Counted from the first letter of the stretch, positions 1 through 13,245 are shown. The stretch: 64,000 bases of DNA from Portunus trituberculatus (GCF_017591435.1 NC_059300.1:14265960-14329959); one strand, 5' to 3'. A program made the numbers and translations. Notes: generated by a model not told the origin, from the letters alone.

Positions 1-188
1 TGAATTATGATAGAGATAAAACCCATGTATGTAAGAATCCCTCATCAAATCTACCTGTATATGTATGTTTATGTAATTTAATATTAGAGCCTATTTTACA
101 AAGGTTTACCTATATGTAATTGTATGATACAGAATAACCACATATCTTGTGAATAAACTTTTCAAGTTAATTTAATTGATTTTAATTC

Positions 189-190
<2 letters not shown>
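1..190 (+). mobile_element. LINE-A 3' terminal fragment
   Basis: This stretch matches the 3' end and 3' UTR of the LINE-A copies ending near 40698, 50367 and 57303. It begins at the last codons of the reverse-transcriptase ORF and runs into (CT)n exactly as in those copies. The rest of the element lies left of the window. It is non-coding here. Confidence 0.85.

Positions 191-227
<37 letters not shown>
191..227 (+). repeat. (CT)n microsatellite
   Basis: Pure CT dinucleotide tract at the 3' end of the LINE-A fragment. Confidence 0.95.
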
Positions 228-229
<2 letters not shown>

Positions 230-268
230 CAGTCCCAAAACTATCATGAATGTCTGTATCAAAATGAC

Positions 269-1330
<1,062 letters not shown>

Positions 1331-1334
1331 TGAG

Positions 1335-1520
1335 CATTATTTATTTATTCCCACGTATGGACAAAATTCTACATACGTGGTTCACATACGTGAATGTATG
1401 AAAGTAGCATTACTCACAATGCATCTCAGAAAAAGTTCATAAGTCATCTATTGAAAAGAGTAGACAATATTGTGATGAGATATTAGGCTGCATCACCAAA
1501 AAACGGTATGCATTGAGCAT
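1335..1520. repeat. Repeat V, fragment 1
   Basis: About 185 bp shared with 33850-34023 and 61320-61500. It contains a short inverted repeat, CCACGTATG with CATACGTGG. It stops just before the gypsy-1 LTR, whereas the copy at 61320 continues. I do not recognise the parent element. Confidence 0.7.
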
Positions 1521-1535
1521 ATGGATATGTTAGCG

Positions 1536-1743
1536 TGTCCTTTGTTTTTCCCATACTCCCTTTCTGTCTGACGTCACGTCCTTCCCCTCAGTCCTCGCTC
1601 GCCGCCGCCTCAGGCGACACGCTATGCCTCCTGCATCTCGTTTCGCTCGGTTTACACTTGTTGTGTATTGTGCTACCGTAAATACACTTTCATAATGGAC
1701 TCAGGTGTCTTCATGCTACCCCTGTTTTACGACAACTACCACA
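1536..1743 (+). repeat. gypsy-1 5' LTR
   Basis: About 208 bp beginning TGTCCTTTG and ending ACCACA, matched by 16168-16376. The match extends a few bases further left (TTAGC), and the outer boundary is uncertain. The CA end is followed after 4 bp by a primer-binding site. Confidence 0.85.
1569..1576. promoter_or_regulatory. CRE-like palindrome TGACGTCA in LTR
   Basis: A perfect TGACGTCA octamer, the consensus of CREB/ATF-type bZIP sites. It is also intact in the 3' LTR at 16201-16208 although neighbouring LTR bases have diverged. Regulatory use is inferred. Confidence 0.4.
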
Positions 1744-1747
1744 TAAT

Positions 1748-1759
1748 TGGTAGCAGTGG
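1748..1759 (+). other. gypsy-1 primer-binding site, initiator tRNA-Met type
   Basis: TGGTAGCAGTGG starts 4 bp after the LTR. It is complementary to the 3' end of eukaryotic initiator tRNA-Met (PBS form TGGTAGCAGAGG) with one mismatch. Confidence 0.65.
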
Positions 1760-2574
1760 TGAAGGCTGGTGATATGCGAGTGACTCAGTGACGCCATGGT
1801 GTAGAGGAGACGACAAGATGGCCGCTCCTGCCTTGTCTCGCCCGTTGTTGTGCCTAGTGGCTGTTGTCTCTGCCTGCTGTTTTACGTAGGCTTCTCAACG
1901 TTTGGATCTTCCTACAGCTACGGGAATGTCAGCTGTTTGTTGCTGTATTGTGCCTTGCTGTCTGCAGTCTCTTGCAGCTCTCCCTGCTGTATTTGGCCTG
2001 CCACTGCCTGCTGTCTCACGTGGGCTTCTCGACGCTTGGATCTTCCTACCTACAGCTTCGTTCGCAAGTTTCTGCCTGCAGCTTCCTCCCTGCTGACTGC
2101 CTGATAGACTGCTGTGCTCTTAAGTAGTCATGTGAAGCCACGTGCATCTTCTGGTGCGTTCAAGCCGACACACGCACTCCTTCGCTCTCTCGTGAGGTGT
2201 GCTTCAAGTCGCCCCCTGTCAGCCCCTCCGCCACCCCTCCAGCTTCTGCCGTCTTTTTTATAAGTATAACATATACTTTTGTGCTTGCTGTGAGATTTTT
2301 AGGCGATTATAGTGTGTTTTCCCACCAAGGTCCGTCCTGGCGCCATCTTATGCTTCTCAGCTACTCCACACCTCATCTGACGCTCCCTTCTACACCCTTT
2401 TACACACACAGATACGTTGGGTTAGTTCCTTCAGGGTAAGTCAGTGAGTTTATCTTATGGTGTTTTGCATTTTAATCTGCTTTTTCTCGTCTTGGCGCCA
2501 TTAATTCTAGCGTCTTCCTGTGTCTCAATGTTTGAATGTTTCAGCTTCTCCCATTGGCTGTGGGACGCTGCTGT

Positions 2575-3172
<598 letters not shown>

Positions 3173-4287
3173 TTACCTGGTATCTTGTGCTCTGATTGGC
3201 TCCTCCTGTCTGGCCGCCATCTTGATATTTTCCCGGGCTCTTCGGTGATTCGTTACAGCACCTTGCCCTTGTCTCAGAGTGGCTGTCACAGCCGTGGATG
3301 CTTTAAATGTTTGTAGCCTAGTACCATATGTTTTTCCTGTGTGTAGGCCTGCTTTTTTATTATATTAGCCTTGCAGCCTCATAAGCTCAATTATTTGATG
3401 CATTTTCTTTAATTTGCTAGTGCTACAATGTTATTTACAAGTGCAACAGTGTTTTTTGTGCATTGTTATTTTATTACTGTCTCCTTGAGTGAACTTGAAA
3501 TTTTTCTGTTTCTTTGTTTCTTGCTTTCTTCTATTGCTTTCTGCTTATACTTCATTGTTTTCTCTCTGCATTTTCTATCTGCCCATGCTGTTGGCTGGTT
3601 ATTTTATTTTCAGTATTATTTTTCTTACACTACCTACGATTATTTTCCTGTGTATTATTTTTCCCTGTTGATATTTTTTTCATGTTTATGTGTGATTTTC
3701 GTTATATTTTTGTATGTTCATGCCTGGATTTTCATCGCAGACTGAGACTACTACTGCATCTGATTATGAAATGTCTGCCTGATGTGTTTTCATTGCTGCT
3801 GATACTCCAGCCAGTGTATGGTGTATGGTAATATATGTCATTGTGTTCCATTGAATACTTATTGAGTGTTTTTCAGTATAACCACTCTAGTGAATTATTT
3901 TTGAGTATCTCATGCTTGATTTGCATCTTGTCCCAAGTGTTATATTTATTTTTATAATTGTACCATCTCTTAATTTTTTTTATTCAGTATTGAAATCACT
4001 GCATGAAGTTTTCTCAGCAGTACTTCCATGTACTTTTGATACCAATTGCAATGCCTGGTGTATTATGAAAAACTAATATTTTTGCCCGTCTTAGCTTGAC
4101 TGTGCTGTGCTCTGTACTCCACTTGGTGCTACGAGATGTACTGCCCAAGTGTGTGTTTATGAGTGAGCCCTGGACGTAGTTACTTCCATTTTGCTTCAGA
4201 GTGTAACTATAACACCTTACTTTATTGCTGTTTTTACTTATTTTATTTTTTATGTTGCTACGCTGTGGTAAGCTTTATTCTTGCACC

Positions 4288-5504
4288 ATGTCTTCTCATG
4301 ATAATAACACTACTACTACCACAGTTGCTACTGTCACTCACTACTATGACTACTACTCTTACTACAACTGCTACTACTACTTCTACCCTTACTACAACTC
4401 CTACTACTACTGCTAATGCCCCTCCTGTTCCTTCTACATTGTTTCAAAGCCCTGTGCTTGCTCCAACTTTTAAACTCTTACACCATGATCCTTCAATCCA
4501 GAAGTTTGGTGGTGATGACATCTCTCAGTATTCTCCTTTACAATTCTTGCAACAATGTGAAGACAGTATTCGCAACTCTAACATCACTTCAGGTGTTGAT
4601 AAAATTTCTTTTGTGCGTTCTCAGTTACAGCCAGGATCTATTGCTGCTGATTTAATGTCGGCTTCTGCTTTCAATCCTAAAACCTTGAATTATGATTATA
4701 ACGCTTATAGAGCAAATTTCTTACAAGCATTTGGTATGCCCCAACAGCCAGATTCATTCCAGGGGGTCTTTGACGAAGCAGATACAATGACTAACAATTT
4801 AGGTGTCCTCAATTGCTTAAGAGCTCTTCCTCGCTCTGCTGAATTAGCTTCTGCTGCTGTTGATTCACTTAAAGCTTCAAATTGGATTACTAATACAATG
4901 TCTGAGCAGCGATTTCATGATATCATTGAATTTCTCTATTACATTAACTTTTTGACCTAGTGAGCGCAGAATTGCGTCTACACTTACATATACTCAGACA
5001 GATAATCTACTTGATTTCTCATCTAAAATTGCTTCTAGATTAAAAGAACATCCAGCTCACGTGCACGTTGTAGCTTCCACTACTACTTCACCTTTAAATT
5101 CTGCTAACCAGACTTCACAACCTAGTGCACCAGCTTCTGATAAGCAACATGCTGTGTATGCCTGTACAAACAGGAACATACCACTGTCACAAACAGGGAC
5201 ATACCATTAAACGTTGTTTTTTGCGACAGCGTCATGAAAGAAATGCAGCGCGTTCTCCCTCAGCTCAGCGTCTTTCTCGCTATGAGTCTCTTCAAGACTT
5301 CCATCATGTCACATGCTCTGTGCCCTGTCGCCCGAGATCGTCTTCTCGGCAGGGATGTCCTGCGTCGCGTCTAATTCTTGAACGACCACCTAAGTCTTGC
5401 CTTATTCATGGTCCAGGTAATCATTCTTCTGAAGAATGCTTTAAAATTCAATGCCTTCAGCATCAGCAACATGTTACTGTGTCTTCACCACAGTCAAATT
5501 TTTA
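4288..5504 (+). pseudogene. gypsy-1 gag (frameshifted)
   Basis: The likely start is ATG 4288 (MSSHDNN followed by Thr-rich sequence). A frameshift in the CTA-rich tract near 4330 moves the frame to the one that reads 4163-4960. That frame carries a hydrophilic capsid-like region around FKLLHHDPSIQKFGGDD. Further frame changes follow near 4960 and 5150. Near 5190-5216 a nucleocapsid zinc knuckle is partly preserved (CHKQGHTIKRC); the first Cys of the expected CCHC is not in register, beside a local tandem duplication of about 20 bp. Gag would package the element RNA. Identification rests on position and the knuckle; capsid similarity is weak. Confidence 0.7.
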
Positions 5505-5577
5505 ACAGCGCCAGCATTCTCCTCCTATAATATAGACATTCTCTCAGACATGCCAGTCCCGTCGATTCCTACAGTTA

Positions 5578-6626
5578 TTGCTGCAACGGCGCGACGTCTT
5601 CATTTGCAAATGTACACTTATGGCTCCTTTCACAGTTTGCATTGATACAGGAGCTGACTGTAGCTTACTGACAGAACGTGCTTACCAGCACCTTAATAAA
5701 TTGTATAATGTTCCTCTATCAAAAGAGAACCAGATTTTCATGCAGCTCACGGCTCTCCTCTCAATATTATTGGTTCAGTAATTTTGCCTGTGTCCTTTCA
5801 TAATCATGATTATACCTTTGATGTAAAATTTTTTGTAGTAACAAATTTTGTGTTGAACTGTGATGCTCTCTTTGGCTATGATGAGTTAGTTAAACATTAT
5901 ATTACAATATTTCCCCGTTATCATGCTGTCAGCCATAATGGATTCACGTATTATGCTTCAGACTCGCCTGTTTCTGTTCTTACAGTTGCCTCACCACGCG
6001 TACATTTTGAACAGTCATGTCTACCTGCTTTTGACGAAGCACTGTTACCGCAGCGTACTCAGAATCCTTCGTCCCCGCAGTCAAACTTAGCACCTTCGTC
6101 CCCGGAGTCGAAACGTTCTGTCTCCTCGGATTGTTGTGCGGCTGTCATTGTTGGTGACCAGTTTATAGGTCCTACTTCGGCAACTAAAGTTCCAGTACGT
6201 GTTCTTCGTGCCCCAGTTGGCGCATGCGTGATCTCACATCCTGATAGTGCCAGGATTCAGCGTTTAGCTTTAGAAGGTACACTCTCTACCATGCGATGTG
6301 GTCACCTTACTGATGCTTTAGTCACTAATCTCACAGGTTCGTCCATTACGCTTAAAGATGGCGTGCACCTTGGTTCCTTTAGTGTGATAGATGAAGCTTC
6401 TTTTCAGGATTCTCCACCTTTGATAGGAGCTGTAGATTCACAGTCTGCTAGTTCCTGCTCTTCAGCTGAACTGATCACTCAGTTGGAGGCACATGTCTAA
6501 GTTGCAGATTTTCCTGCAGAAGCACAGCGTCTCTATGACATTCTTGTAGCTCACAGACAAGCTATTACTTTACCAGGTGAACCTTTAGGTGTTACTGACC
6601 GTGTACAGCATCATATTGACCTTTAG
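5578..6626 (+). pseudogene. gypsy-1 aspartic protease and linker
   Basis: The frame opening at 5578 carries the retropepsin active site CIDTGADCSLL (about 5640). A +1 shift near 5781 moves to the frame running on from 5784, which has the NCDALFGYDEL segment expected after the flap and then a long linker. That frame has two in-frame stops, TAA at 6498-6500 and TAG at 6624-6626, after which it reads straight into reverse transcriptase. The protease would cleave Gag-Pol. Confidence 0.75.
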
Positions 6627-7641
6627 CCTAACACATGCCCTATCCATGTTCCATCTTATCGCTTGCCTCATTCTCAGCGTCAAGCAGCTCAAGAATTAGT
6701 GCAAGGCATGCTTGATGAAGGTATTATTCAAGAATCGTGCTCTCCATGGAACTCACCTCTCTTCTTTGTGCCAAAGAAAGATGGTTCTTACCGTGCAGTC
6801 ATTGAATTTAGAAAAGTTAACCAAGTCACAATTCCTGACCATTATCCCTTACCAGTACTTAGTGACATTTTACAGTCCATCGGTAAGGACAATACAGTAT
6901 TCACAACACTTGACTTGAAAAGTGGATTTTGGCAAATTCCTTTGTCTCCAAGTAGCAGACCCATTACTGCATTTTCTACGCCAAAAGGTCATTTTGAGTG
7001 GCTTCGTTGCCCCGTGGGTCTTCGTAACTCTCCACTAACCTGCCAACGACTAGTAAATTCACTCTTCCAAGGTCTTATTGGCGATGGTTTGTTTGTCTAT
7101 CTTGATGATTTAATTTTAGTCTCTAAAGATTTAGACAGTCACTTTCACAAATTTGCTCTAGTATTACAGAAATTCATAGAAGCTGGTCTTAAGCTTAACA
7201 TCACAAAATGTCAATTCTTGCTTTCTCGCATTGCATTTCTTGGCCATGTGGTGGATCGCCATGGTATTCACACTACGAATGCTAAAGTCAAAGCTGTTCA
7301 AGACTTTCCTACCCCAACCACGACTAACAATGTCCGATCTTATCTTGGGATTAGCAGGATATTATCGTGCGTTCATTAAGAATTTTGCCACTATTGTGTC
7401 TCCACTAACGCGTCTTCTGAAGAAAAATGTACCCTTTCATTGGGATGCAATTCATGACTACAGCTTCACTGTTCTTAAATCAGCTCTTACACAAGCTCCA
7501 GTATTATCATTTCCTGACTACTCCTTGCCTTTTGTGATCTGTTCAGATGCATCGTCTCAAGGTATTGGTTCTGTCCTGATGCAACAAGTTCCGGGTAGTC
7601 GTCCCCAAGTCATTCATTGCCTTCGCGAGTCGTGTACTTAA

Positions 7642-7907
7642 CCCCTTCAATACGGTGACGCCTATGTAGGCGTCATGAAGCCCCAGTAGCATATATGGTG
7701 ACGCCTACGTAGACATCATATTTCTTTTCTGAGCTTTCTTCTGTTCAGGTGTCCTGTATAGTGTGTTGGATACCAACTACACATGCCGTATGCTGTCCTT
7801 GAAATCCTAGTGCTCCTCCCACCATCCTTGTCTCCACCAATCACTAAAGATAAGCTACATGTATCCGCCTTGTGTCTAAAATTACCCAATGGCATAGACT
7901 GTTCCCA

Positions 7908-8003
<96 letters not shown>

Positions 8004-8078
8004 CCTCCCTTGTTTCCCTCTCCTCCCTCCCTCTTCCTCGAAAGATAAGCTACATGCGTCACGCTTGTGTCTAAAATA

Positions 8079-8163
<85 letters not shown>

Positions 8164-8337
8164 AAGAGAGAAGCGTCCACTTTCCTCTTCGAAGGCGATA
8201 TAGTGACTAAAAATAGCAGCATAATACACAAAGACGACAAGTATGACAAGCTTGCACGAGTTTCCCGCATTCGGGCGCGCGGCACTACCACCCGTATATC
8301 ATACAGGCGGGCTTTTTTAACATCCGGCGCGAAGGGG
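7642..8337. mobile_element. piggyBac-like non-autonomous element
   Basis: A 696-bp insertion flanked by TTAA on both sides (7638-7641 and 8338-8341), with ends CCCCTTC...GAAGGGG. TTAA targets and CCC-starting ends are the signature of piggyBac-type elements. There is no transposase. Inside are two (CT)n tracts (7913-7998 and 8082-8160), each preceded by a copy of AAAGATAAGCTACATG, and a palindrome near the left end, GACGCCTATGTAGGCGTC. Confidence 0.75.
7913..8160 (+). repeat. Paired (CT)n tracts
   Basis: CT runs at 7913-7998 and 8082-8160 separated by about 80 bp of partly duplicated unique sequence, within the TTAA element. Confidence 0.95.
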
Positions 8338-8602
8338 TTAATGCTTGTGAATCACGTTATTCAGTAACAAATCTAGAAGCTCTCGCATTAGTTTGGTCTC
8401 TTAAACATTTCCGTGACATCATTTATGGTTATCCAATTACTGTGTATACTGACCATGTTACCGTCACACAACTTTTCAAAGGCAAAAATTTATCTGGTTG
8501 GATGGTTCCTCACCATTGAAGAATTTAATCCTGACATCAAATACCTGCCGGGTCGTGCTAATTTAGTATCGGATGCGTTGTCCTGCAATGTTGCGGTTAC
8601 TT

Positions 8603-8995
8603 TGTTGGTATAGAAAGCGTACCAACTATTGGAGCTAAGGCTAATTGAGGAAACTGAATTAAAAGCATTCAGTGGAGGGTTACTTTTATTACAAAAATAT
8701 TTGGGTACACATATAAATAATATTTACAATAGGGATTTTAATAAGTTTGTATGCGATTGTGTATGTATGAATGTATGTATGAATGAGTGAATGTGTGTGA
8801 ATGTGTAGTGTTTTGTGTTGTATATTATACAAATATAAATAAAATGAATAATACAATAATAAGAGAGTAAGACAAATATATTATAAAAAAAAGTAAATAA
8901 TAAATTAGTATGCCATGAAATGTGAGACAGGAGATGTATGGTGATAACAGAAAATGCAATGATTGTAGGGCAGACTTAAGTAAACGGCCGCTACA
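8603..8995 (-). repeat. gypsy-2 3' LTR
   Basis: 393 bp, differing from 13613-14005 only at three positions: one near 8618 and two adjacent ones near 8883. Confidence 0.95.
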
Positions 8996-9012
8996 ATACT
9001 CCCCCCCTAGTT
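8996..9012 (-). other. gypsy-2 polypurine tract
   Basis: On the minus strand a run of seven G followed by AGTAT ends directly at the LTR TG. This is the expected position of the plus-strand primer for reverse transcription. Confidence 0.75.
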
Positions 9013-9411
9013 TCGAGGGAGGAGAAACGAGATTTTCCTGGTGCGGCTGGATGAGTCAGGACCGTCCAGGGACGTTGTGGCGACCACCTGAGGTTGAGCA
9101 GGGTCAAGCAGGTAGGCCGGTTTGACCCGGTCCATGGATACAGCGTCCTGAGTGCCGTTCCGGTCGATGGTCACAGTCTTGCGTGTCCGCCGCAAGACAC
9201 GATAGGGCCCTTGGTATGGTTGTGAGAGGGGGTGCTGAACAGCATCGACGCGGACGAAGACGTGTGTACAGGTGTCCAGGTCCTGGCTCACAAAAATCTT
9301 CTTAGGAGAGGAGCGAGGCTGGACTGGCTGTAGGTTGCGCATGGCACTGTGGAGGCGGGTGGCGAAATCTCGGGCACTGCACAGGTCTGGCTCTTGTGAG
9401 GGCACCAGCAT
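9007..9411 (-). pseudogene. gypsy-2 integrase C-terminal part
   Basis: The third pol frame carries the integrase C-terminal region: HVFVRVDAVQHPLSQPYQGP followed by YRVLRRTRKTVTIDRNG, a chromodomain-free end typical of this group, then a tail rich in Pro and Ser. It is separated from the catalytic core by a frameshift near 9420. Confidence 0.8.
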
Positions 9412-9863
9412 CTCGCCGGAAGCCTGAGGTTGGCGCCATACACCAACTCGGACGAGGAATGCTGGAGGTCTTCCTTGAGAGAGGACCTGATGCCGAGGAG
9501 GACAAGAGGAAGAGCCAGGGACCAGTGTTCGCGCTGTGAGGCGGCCATCAGGGAGGACTTGAGCTGGCGATGGAATCTCTCAACCATCCCATTTGACTGG
9601 GGATGGTAGCTCGAAGTCCTGTAGCGCCGTATGCCGAGAAATACCATGATCCTATTCCAGACATTAGCCTCGAACTGGCCACCACGGTCTGAGGTGAGGC
9701 TCAGAGGAACACCGAACCTTGAGACCCAAGTGGCGATGAAGGCATTGGCGACGGTGTCGGTGGTGATGTCTGGAATAGGTGTAGCCTCAGGCCAGCGTGT
9801 AAACCGGTCCACGCACGTAAGGATGTAGCGGTGGCCGGCAGAGGGCGGCAGCGGCCCGACCAA
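9288..9863 (-). pseudogene. gypsy-2 integrase catalytic core
   Basis: Residues 1-150 of this frame form the rve core with all three acidic residues: D in CVDRFTRWPEA, D in TSDRGGQFE and E in NGMVERFHRQLK. The upstream HHCC/RT frame is separated by a frameshift near 9865 and the downstream C-terminus by another near 9420, so the copy cannot make integrase as a single polyprotein. Confidence 0.9.
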
Positions 9864-9864
9864 G

Positions 9865-11430
9865 TCAATGTGGATATGGTCGAACCGTCTGGAGACTGGA
9901 GGAAAGGTGCCAGGCGGAGAGTGTGTGACGAGTCACCTTGGAGGCTTGGCAGGCGGTACAGGTGCGGGTCCACAGTCTGACATCTCTGTTGATGCCCTCC
10001 CAGATGAAGCGAGAAGTCAGCAGGCGCTGGGAGGCACGGATACCAGGGTGAGAGAGGTCATGTAGCTGACGGAAGGCCTTGACGCGATGCTGCTGAGGCA
10101 AGTAAGGGCGGACGGCCTCTGTGGAGACGTCAGCATACAGAGAGACCTTGGTACCTGGGAGTGTGACTTTCTTCATCTGGAGCGCCGAGTTCTGCAGGAG
10201 GTTTTCCAGCTCTGGGTCGCCGGACTGGTCGGCAGCTATGGCAGTGTAGTCGATGGAGGACACAGCAGAGATACCACGGGAGAGAGCGTCAGCTGGGGCG
10301 TTGTCGACACCTTTGATGTACCGGATGTCGGTGGTGAACTGAGAAACGAAGTCCATATGGCGAAGTTGCCGAGGAGAGTAGGTTGCCTTGTTTCTCAGGA
10401 AAATGGTGGTGAGTGGCTTGTGGTCGGTGTAGATGTGGAAGCGGCGGCCTTCTATGTAGTACCGGAAGCGCTTGACGGCCTTGTAGATTGCGAGGAGCTC
10501 ACGGTCGTAGGCACTGTAGTTGGCTTCGGCAGTGTTGAGCTTCTGGGAAAAGAAGGCGAGCGGCTTCCAGGCACTGTCCACGAGCTGCTGGAGGACAGCA
10601 CCAGTCCCATTGCCAGAGGCGTCAGTTGCGATGCTCACCTCTGCGTCGGGGACAGGGAAGGACAGCAAAGTTGCGTCGCTGAGGGCCTTCTTGGCAGCGA
10701 GGAAGGCAGCGTCAGTGTCCGGTGTCCAGGTGAGCGTGACCGACTGACCACGCTTGCACGGCTTGATCATGGCGTGTAGAGGCTGCAGCAGGAGAGAGCA
10801 GTGTGGAATGAAGCGGTTGTAGTAGTTCACCATGCCCAAGAACTCTTTGAGCTGGCGCTGGGTAGATGGCTTCGGGAACTGCTGGATGGCTTCACATTTA
10901 GTGGCAAGTGGAGTGATGCCTGCTGGAGTGACGGTATGACCAAGGAAGGTGAGCGAGGCCACGCCGAACTCTGACTTGTCGGCGTTGATCTGGACACCGT
11001 AGTCCTGGAGGCGGCGGAAGACTTGTTCGAGGTGCTGTCTGTGCGAGGCTTCGTCGGGGCTCGCGATGAGAAGATCGTCGATGTAGGCGAAACAGAAGGG
11101 AAGACCGCGGAGGACCTCGTCGATGAACCTCTGGAACGTCTGTGCCGCATTCCTGAGGCCAAAGGGCATCCTAACGTATTCGAACAGACCGAAGGGAGTG
11201 ATGATGGCAGTCTTCGGTATGTCGTCAGGATGAACAGGAATCTGGTGGAAGGCCTTGATGAGGTCGATGCGGGAGAAGATGGTGGAACCAGAGAGTTGCG
11301 ACGAGAACTCCTGCAAGTTAGGCACAGGATAACGGTCTTCCTTGGTGCAAGAGTTGAGAGCTCTGTAGTCTCCGCAGGGTCGGATGTCGCCGTTTTTCTT
11401 CGGGACGACGTGAAGAGCTGATGACCAGTT
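9865..11430 (-). pseudogene. gypsy-2 RT, RNase H and integrase zinc region
   Basis: The long open frame from 11325 holds RT (FSRIDLIKAFHQIPV, FAYIDDLLIAS), RNase H (SIATDASGNGTGAVLQQ, YDRELLAIYKAVKRFRYYIE, YTDHKPL) and the integrase HHCC zinc region (HDLSHPG...CTACQ). The same frame extends upstream to about 11430 (VVPKKNGDIRPCGDYRALN). Immediately before that, the expected RT N-terminal segment is missing: the protease-side frame passes within a few codons into the SSSNWSSALHVV region. This implies an internal deletion of very roughly 90 bp plus a frame change. Confidence 0.92.
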
Positions 11431-12140
11431 GCTGCTGCTGGGCCGGCCTTGGCGTGTATAGGCGGTCCTGAAGTCTCTATGTGATGCTGCACATGGTGTT
11501 TAGCGGGCACGCTGGCTGAGTAGGGTTGAGTCAGCGTGGGGAAGGACTTGAGTAAAACAGCGAACTGGTGGTCCCCTTTGATGACAGAGAGGAGAGTGCT
11601 GTCTCCTGGTGCTGGTCGAGCAAAGGAGGAGACAGAGGTCAGAGGGTCGACTAACCTGCGGCCTTTAACGTCGACCAGCAGGTTGAAGTGCTTGAGGAAG
11701 TCTGCTCCGAGAATTGCCTGGCTGACATCCCCGACGTAGAAGGTCCATTCGAAGCGACGTCGGAGGTAGAGATTCACTTGCATGGTGCGCCGTGAGTAGA
11801 CGGGAATCTTGGTCCCATTGGCGGCGTAGAGATGCAAGAGAGGCGGCAAGGTGCGTAGACTGGCGGGCGCGGGGATAATACTGACATCGGCGCCGGTGTC
11901 TATGAGAAACCTTGTGTTGGAGCGGCAGTCTCGTAGGTGGAGCAGCGCTGAGAAACACTGGCGGGCAATTGGCTGCATCACTGCTCGCCGTTGGTGTTTG
12001 ACGTGTTGTAGGTGCATGGGAAACGCACTTGTTGGCCTTGGCACCAAACTTGTTGTGGTACCAACACATACCTTGGCTCCTAGAACGGTAGCGGCGCTGG
12101 AGGCGGCGAGGAGTGGAGGAACGTGAGCGACGGCCATCAT
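11430..12140 (-). pseudogene. gypsy-2 protease region
   Basis: This frame carries the retropepsin motif FLIDTGADVSIIPA (about 11870-11910) and the distal AILGADFLKHFNLLVD segment (about 11675-11725). It overlaps the gag frame by several hundred bases. The change from gag to this frame seems to be a mutation at the fourth zinc ligand of the knuckle rather than programmed frameshifting, though the latter cannot be excluded by eye. Confidence 0.85.
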
Positions 12141-12774
12141 GCAGTTGCTTCTTCAAGTAGTTAACCTCGGTGGTAAGCTGAGAGATGAGCTTGGTAAGGT
12201 GAGACAACTGGGTGTCATTCTGTGTGGTAGTGACAGAAGACACAGGAGAAGCAGGTGTTGCAGGAAGAATCGCCTGGAAGTCGTCTGCCAACTTAGCGAT
12301 GGCGTCAGGTTTCAAAGTGTCCTTGACGCTGAAGAGGCTACGCTGGATGGCAGGAGGAAGGCGCTGGTAGAACAGTTGCTTGAAGAGATCAGCGTCGAAG
12401 GCTTGGTACTTGTCACCAAGCAGTTGCTTCATGCGACTCAGCAACTGTGACGGCTTCTCATCACCTAATTCCTCACTAGAGAGGAGCTCACGGAGACGGG
12501 TGGCGACGGAAGATTGTAGACTCGTTAGTAGGGCAGTCTTCAAATCTTCATAGGGAGTGTCAGAGGAGGCAGCAGTGGAGATGACGACAGAGATAAGTGT
12601 AAGCACGTCGGATGGCAAGAAGCTAACAGCATGGTTGAATTTGGTGAGGCTGTTAGTGATCTTGGATGCCTTGAAGCTGCACTCCAAGAGACAGAACCAC
12701 AAGGATGGGTCCTGCGAGTAGAAGGGAGGTGCCTTAAAAGACACCGCCGTCGCAGCAAGGTCTTCCTGAGACAT
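11665..12774 (-). pseudogene. gypsy-2 gag
   Basis: The frame starts at ATG 12774 (MSQEDLAATAVSFKAPPFYS). Residues 1-180 look like the capsid region of CsRn1/Kabuki-type Gag, including RLRELLSSEELGDEKPSQLL. Around residues 233-247 lies CWYHNKFGAKANKC, the atypical Cys-His-Cys knuckle of this group; the fourth Cys is lost to a frameshift. The remaining ORF to 11665 is out-of-frame protease sequence and not real gag. The true gag is therefore about 245 residues plus a tail. Confidence 0.85.
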
Positions 12775-12984
12775 GGCTGGTGGTGGTGATGGGCACTAGG
12801 CTCTGGCGTGAAGATCCTATGGGTCACAGCAGGTCTTAGGGAGCTGCTGTTGTACACAATAGTGTCACTGTCACTGGCGTGTGTCACTGGAGTGTGTCAC
12901 TAGTGTGTGTCACTGGCGTGTGTCTGCACAGGGGGATGGGGATTCACGCCGTATCCACGTGGCGGGTCGAGAAAAGGGTAACAC

Positions 12985-13205
12985 TCAAGCCGTAATCCAG
13001 GTGGCGGGTAAGCACAGTAACACGCCGTAATCCAGGTGGCGGGTAAGCACAGTAACACGCCGTAATCCAGGTGGCGGGTAAGCACAATATCACGCCGTAA
13101 TCCAGGTGGCGGGTAAGCACAGTAACGCCGTAATCCAGTAACACGCCGTAATCCAGGTGGCGGGTAAGCACAATATCACGCCGTAATCCAGGTGGCGGGT
13201 GCAAA
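12985..13205. repeat. Minisatellite, about 35-bp unit, in gypsy-2 leader
   Basis: Six to seven tandem copies containing CGCCGTAATCCAGGTGGCGG, some shortened, lie between the 5' LTR and gag of gypsy-2. Confidence 0.9.
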
Positions 13206-13245
13206 GGTGAAAATTGGAAGGTGGGCGGGAGAGAGGGACGCAGAA

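Larger units (their letters stand above)
6627..8602 (+). pseudogene. gypsy-1 reverse transcriptase and RNase H, split by TTAA element
   Basis: RT reads from about 6630: SPLFFVPKKDGSYR, FTTLDLKSGFWQIPL (catalytic Asp), CPVGLRNSPLTCQR and YLDDLILVS (catalytic YxDD). One frameshift lies near 7340, just before the LAGYYRAFIKNF connection segment. RNase H starts with ICSDASSQGIGSVL (about 7538) and is cut at the TTAA at 7638. It resumes after 8341 with the NLEALALVWSLKHFRD and YTDH motifs, and the reading frame continues cleanly across the insertion if the nested element is skipped. It is cut again at 8602 by gypsy-2. Confidence 0.9.

Noticed and set aside
3428..3831. Hydrophobic membrane-protein-like ORFs
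   Set aside because: Three overlapping frames in a T-rich leader all give Phe/Leu/Tyr-rich sequence. This is composition, not a gene.
10087..10779. 230-residue plus-strand ORF
   Set aside because: Antisense shadow of gypsy-2 reverse transcriptase and RNase H, whose motifs are clear on the minus strand.
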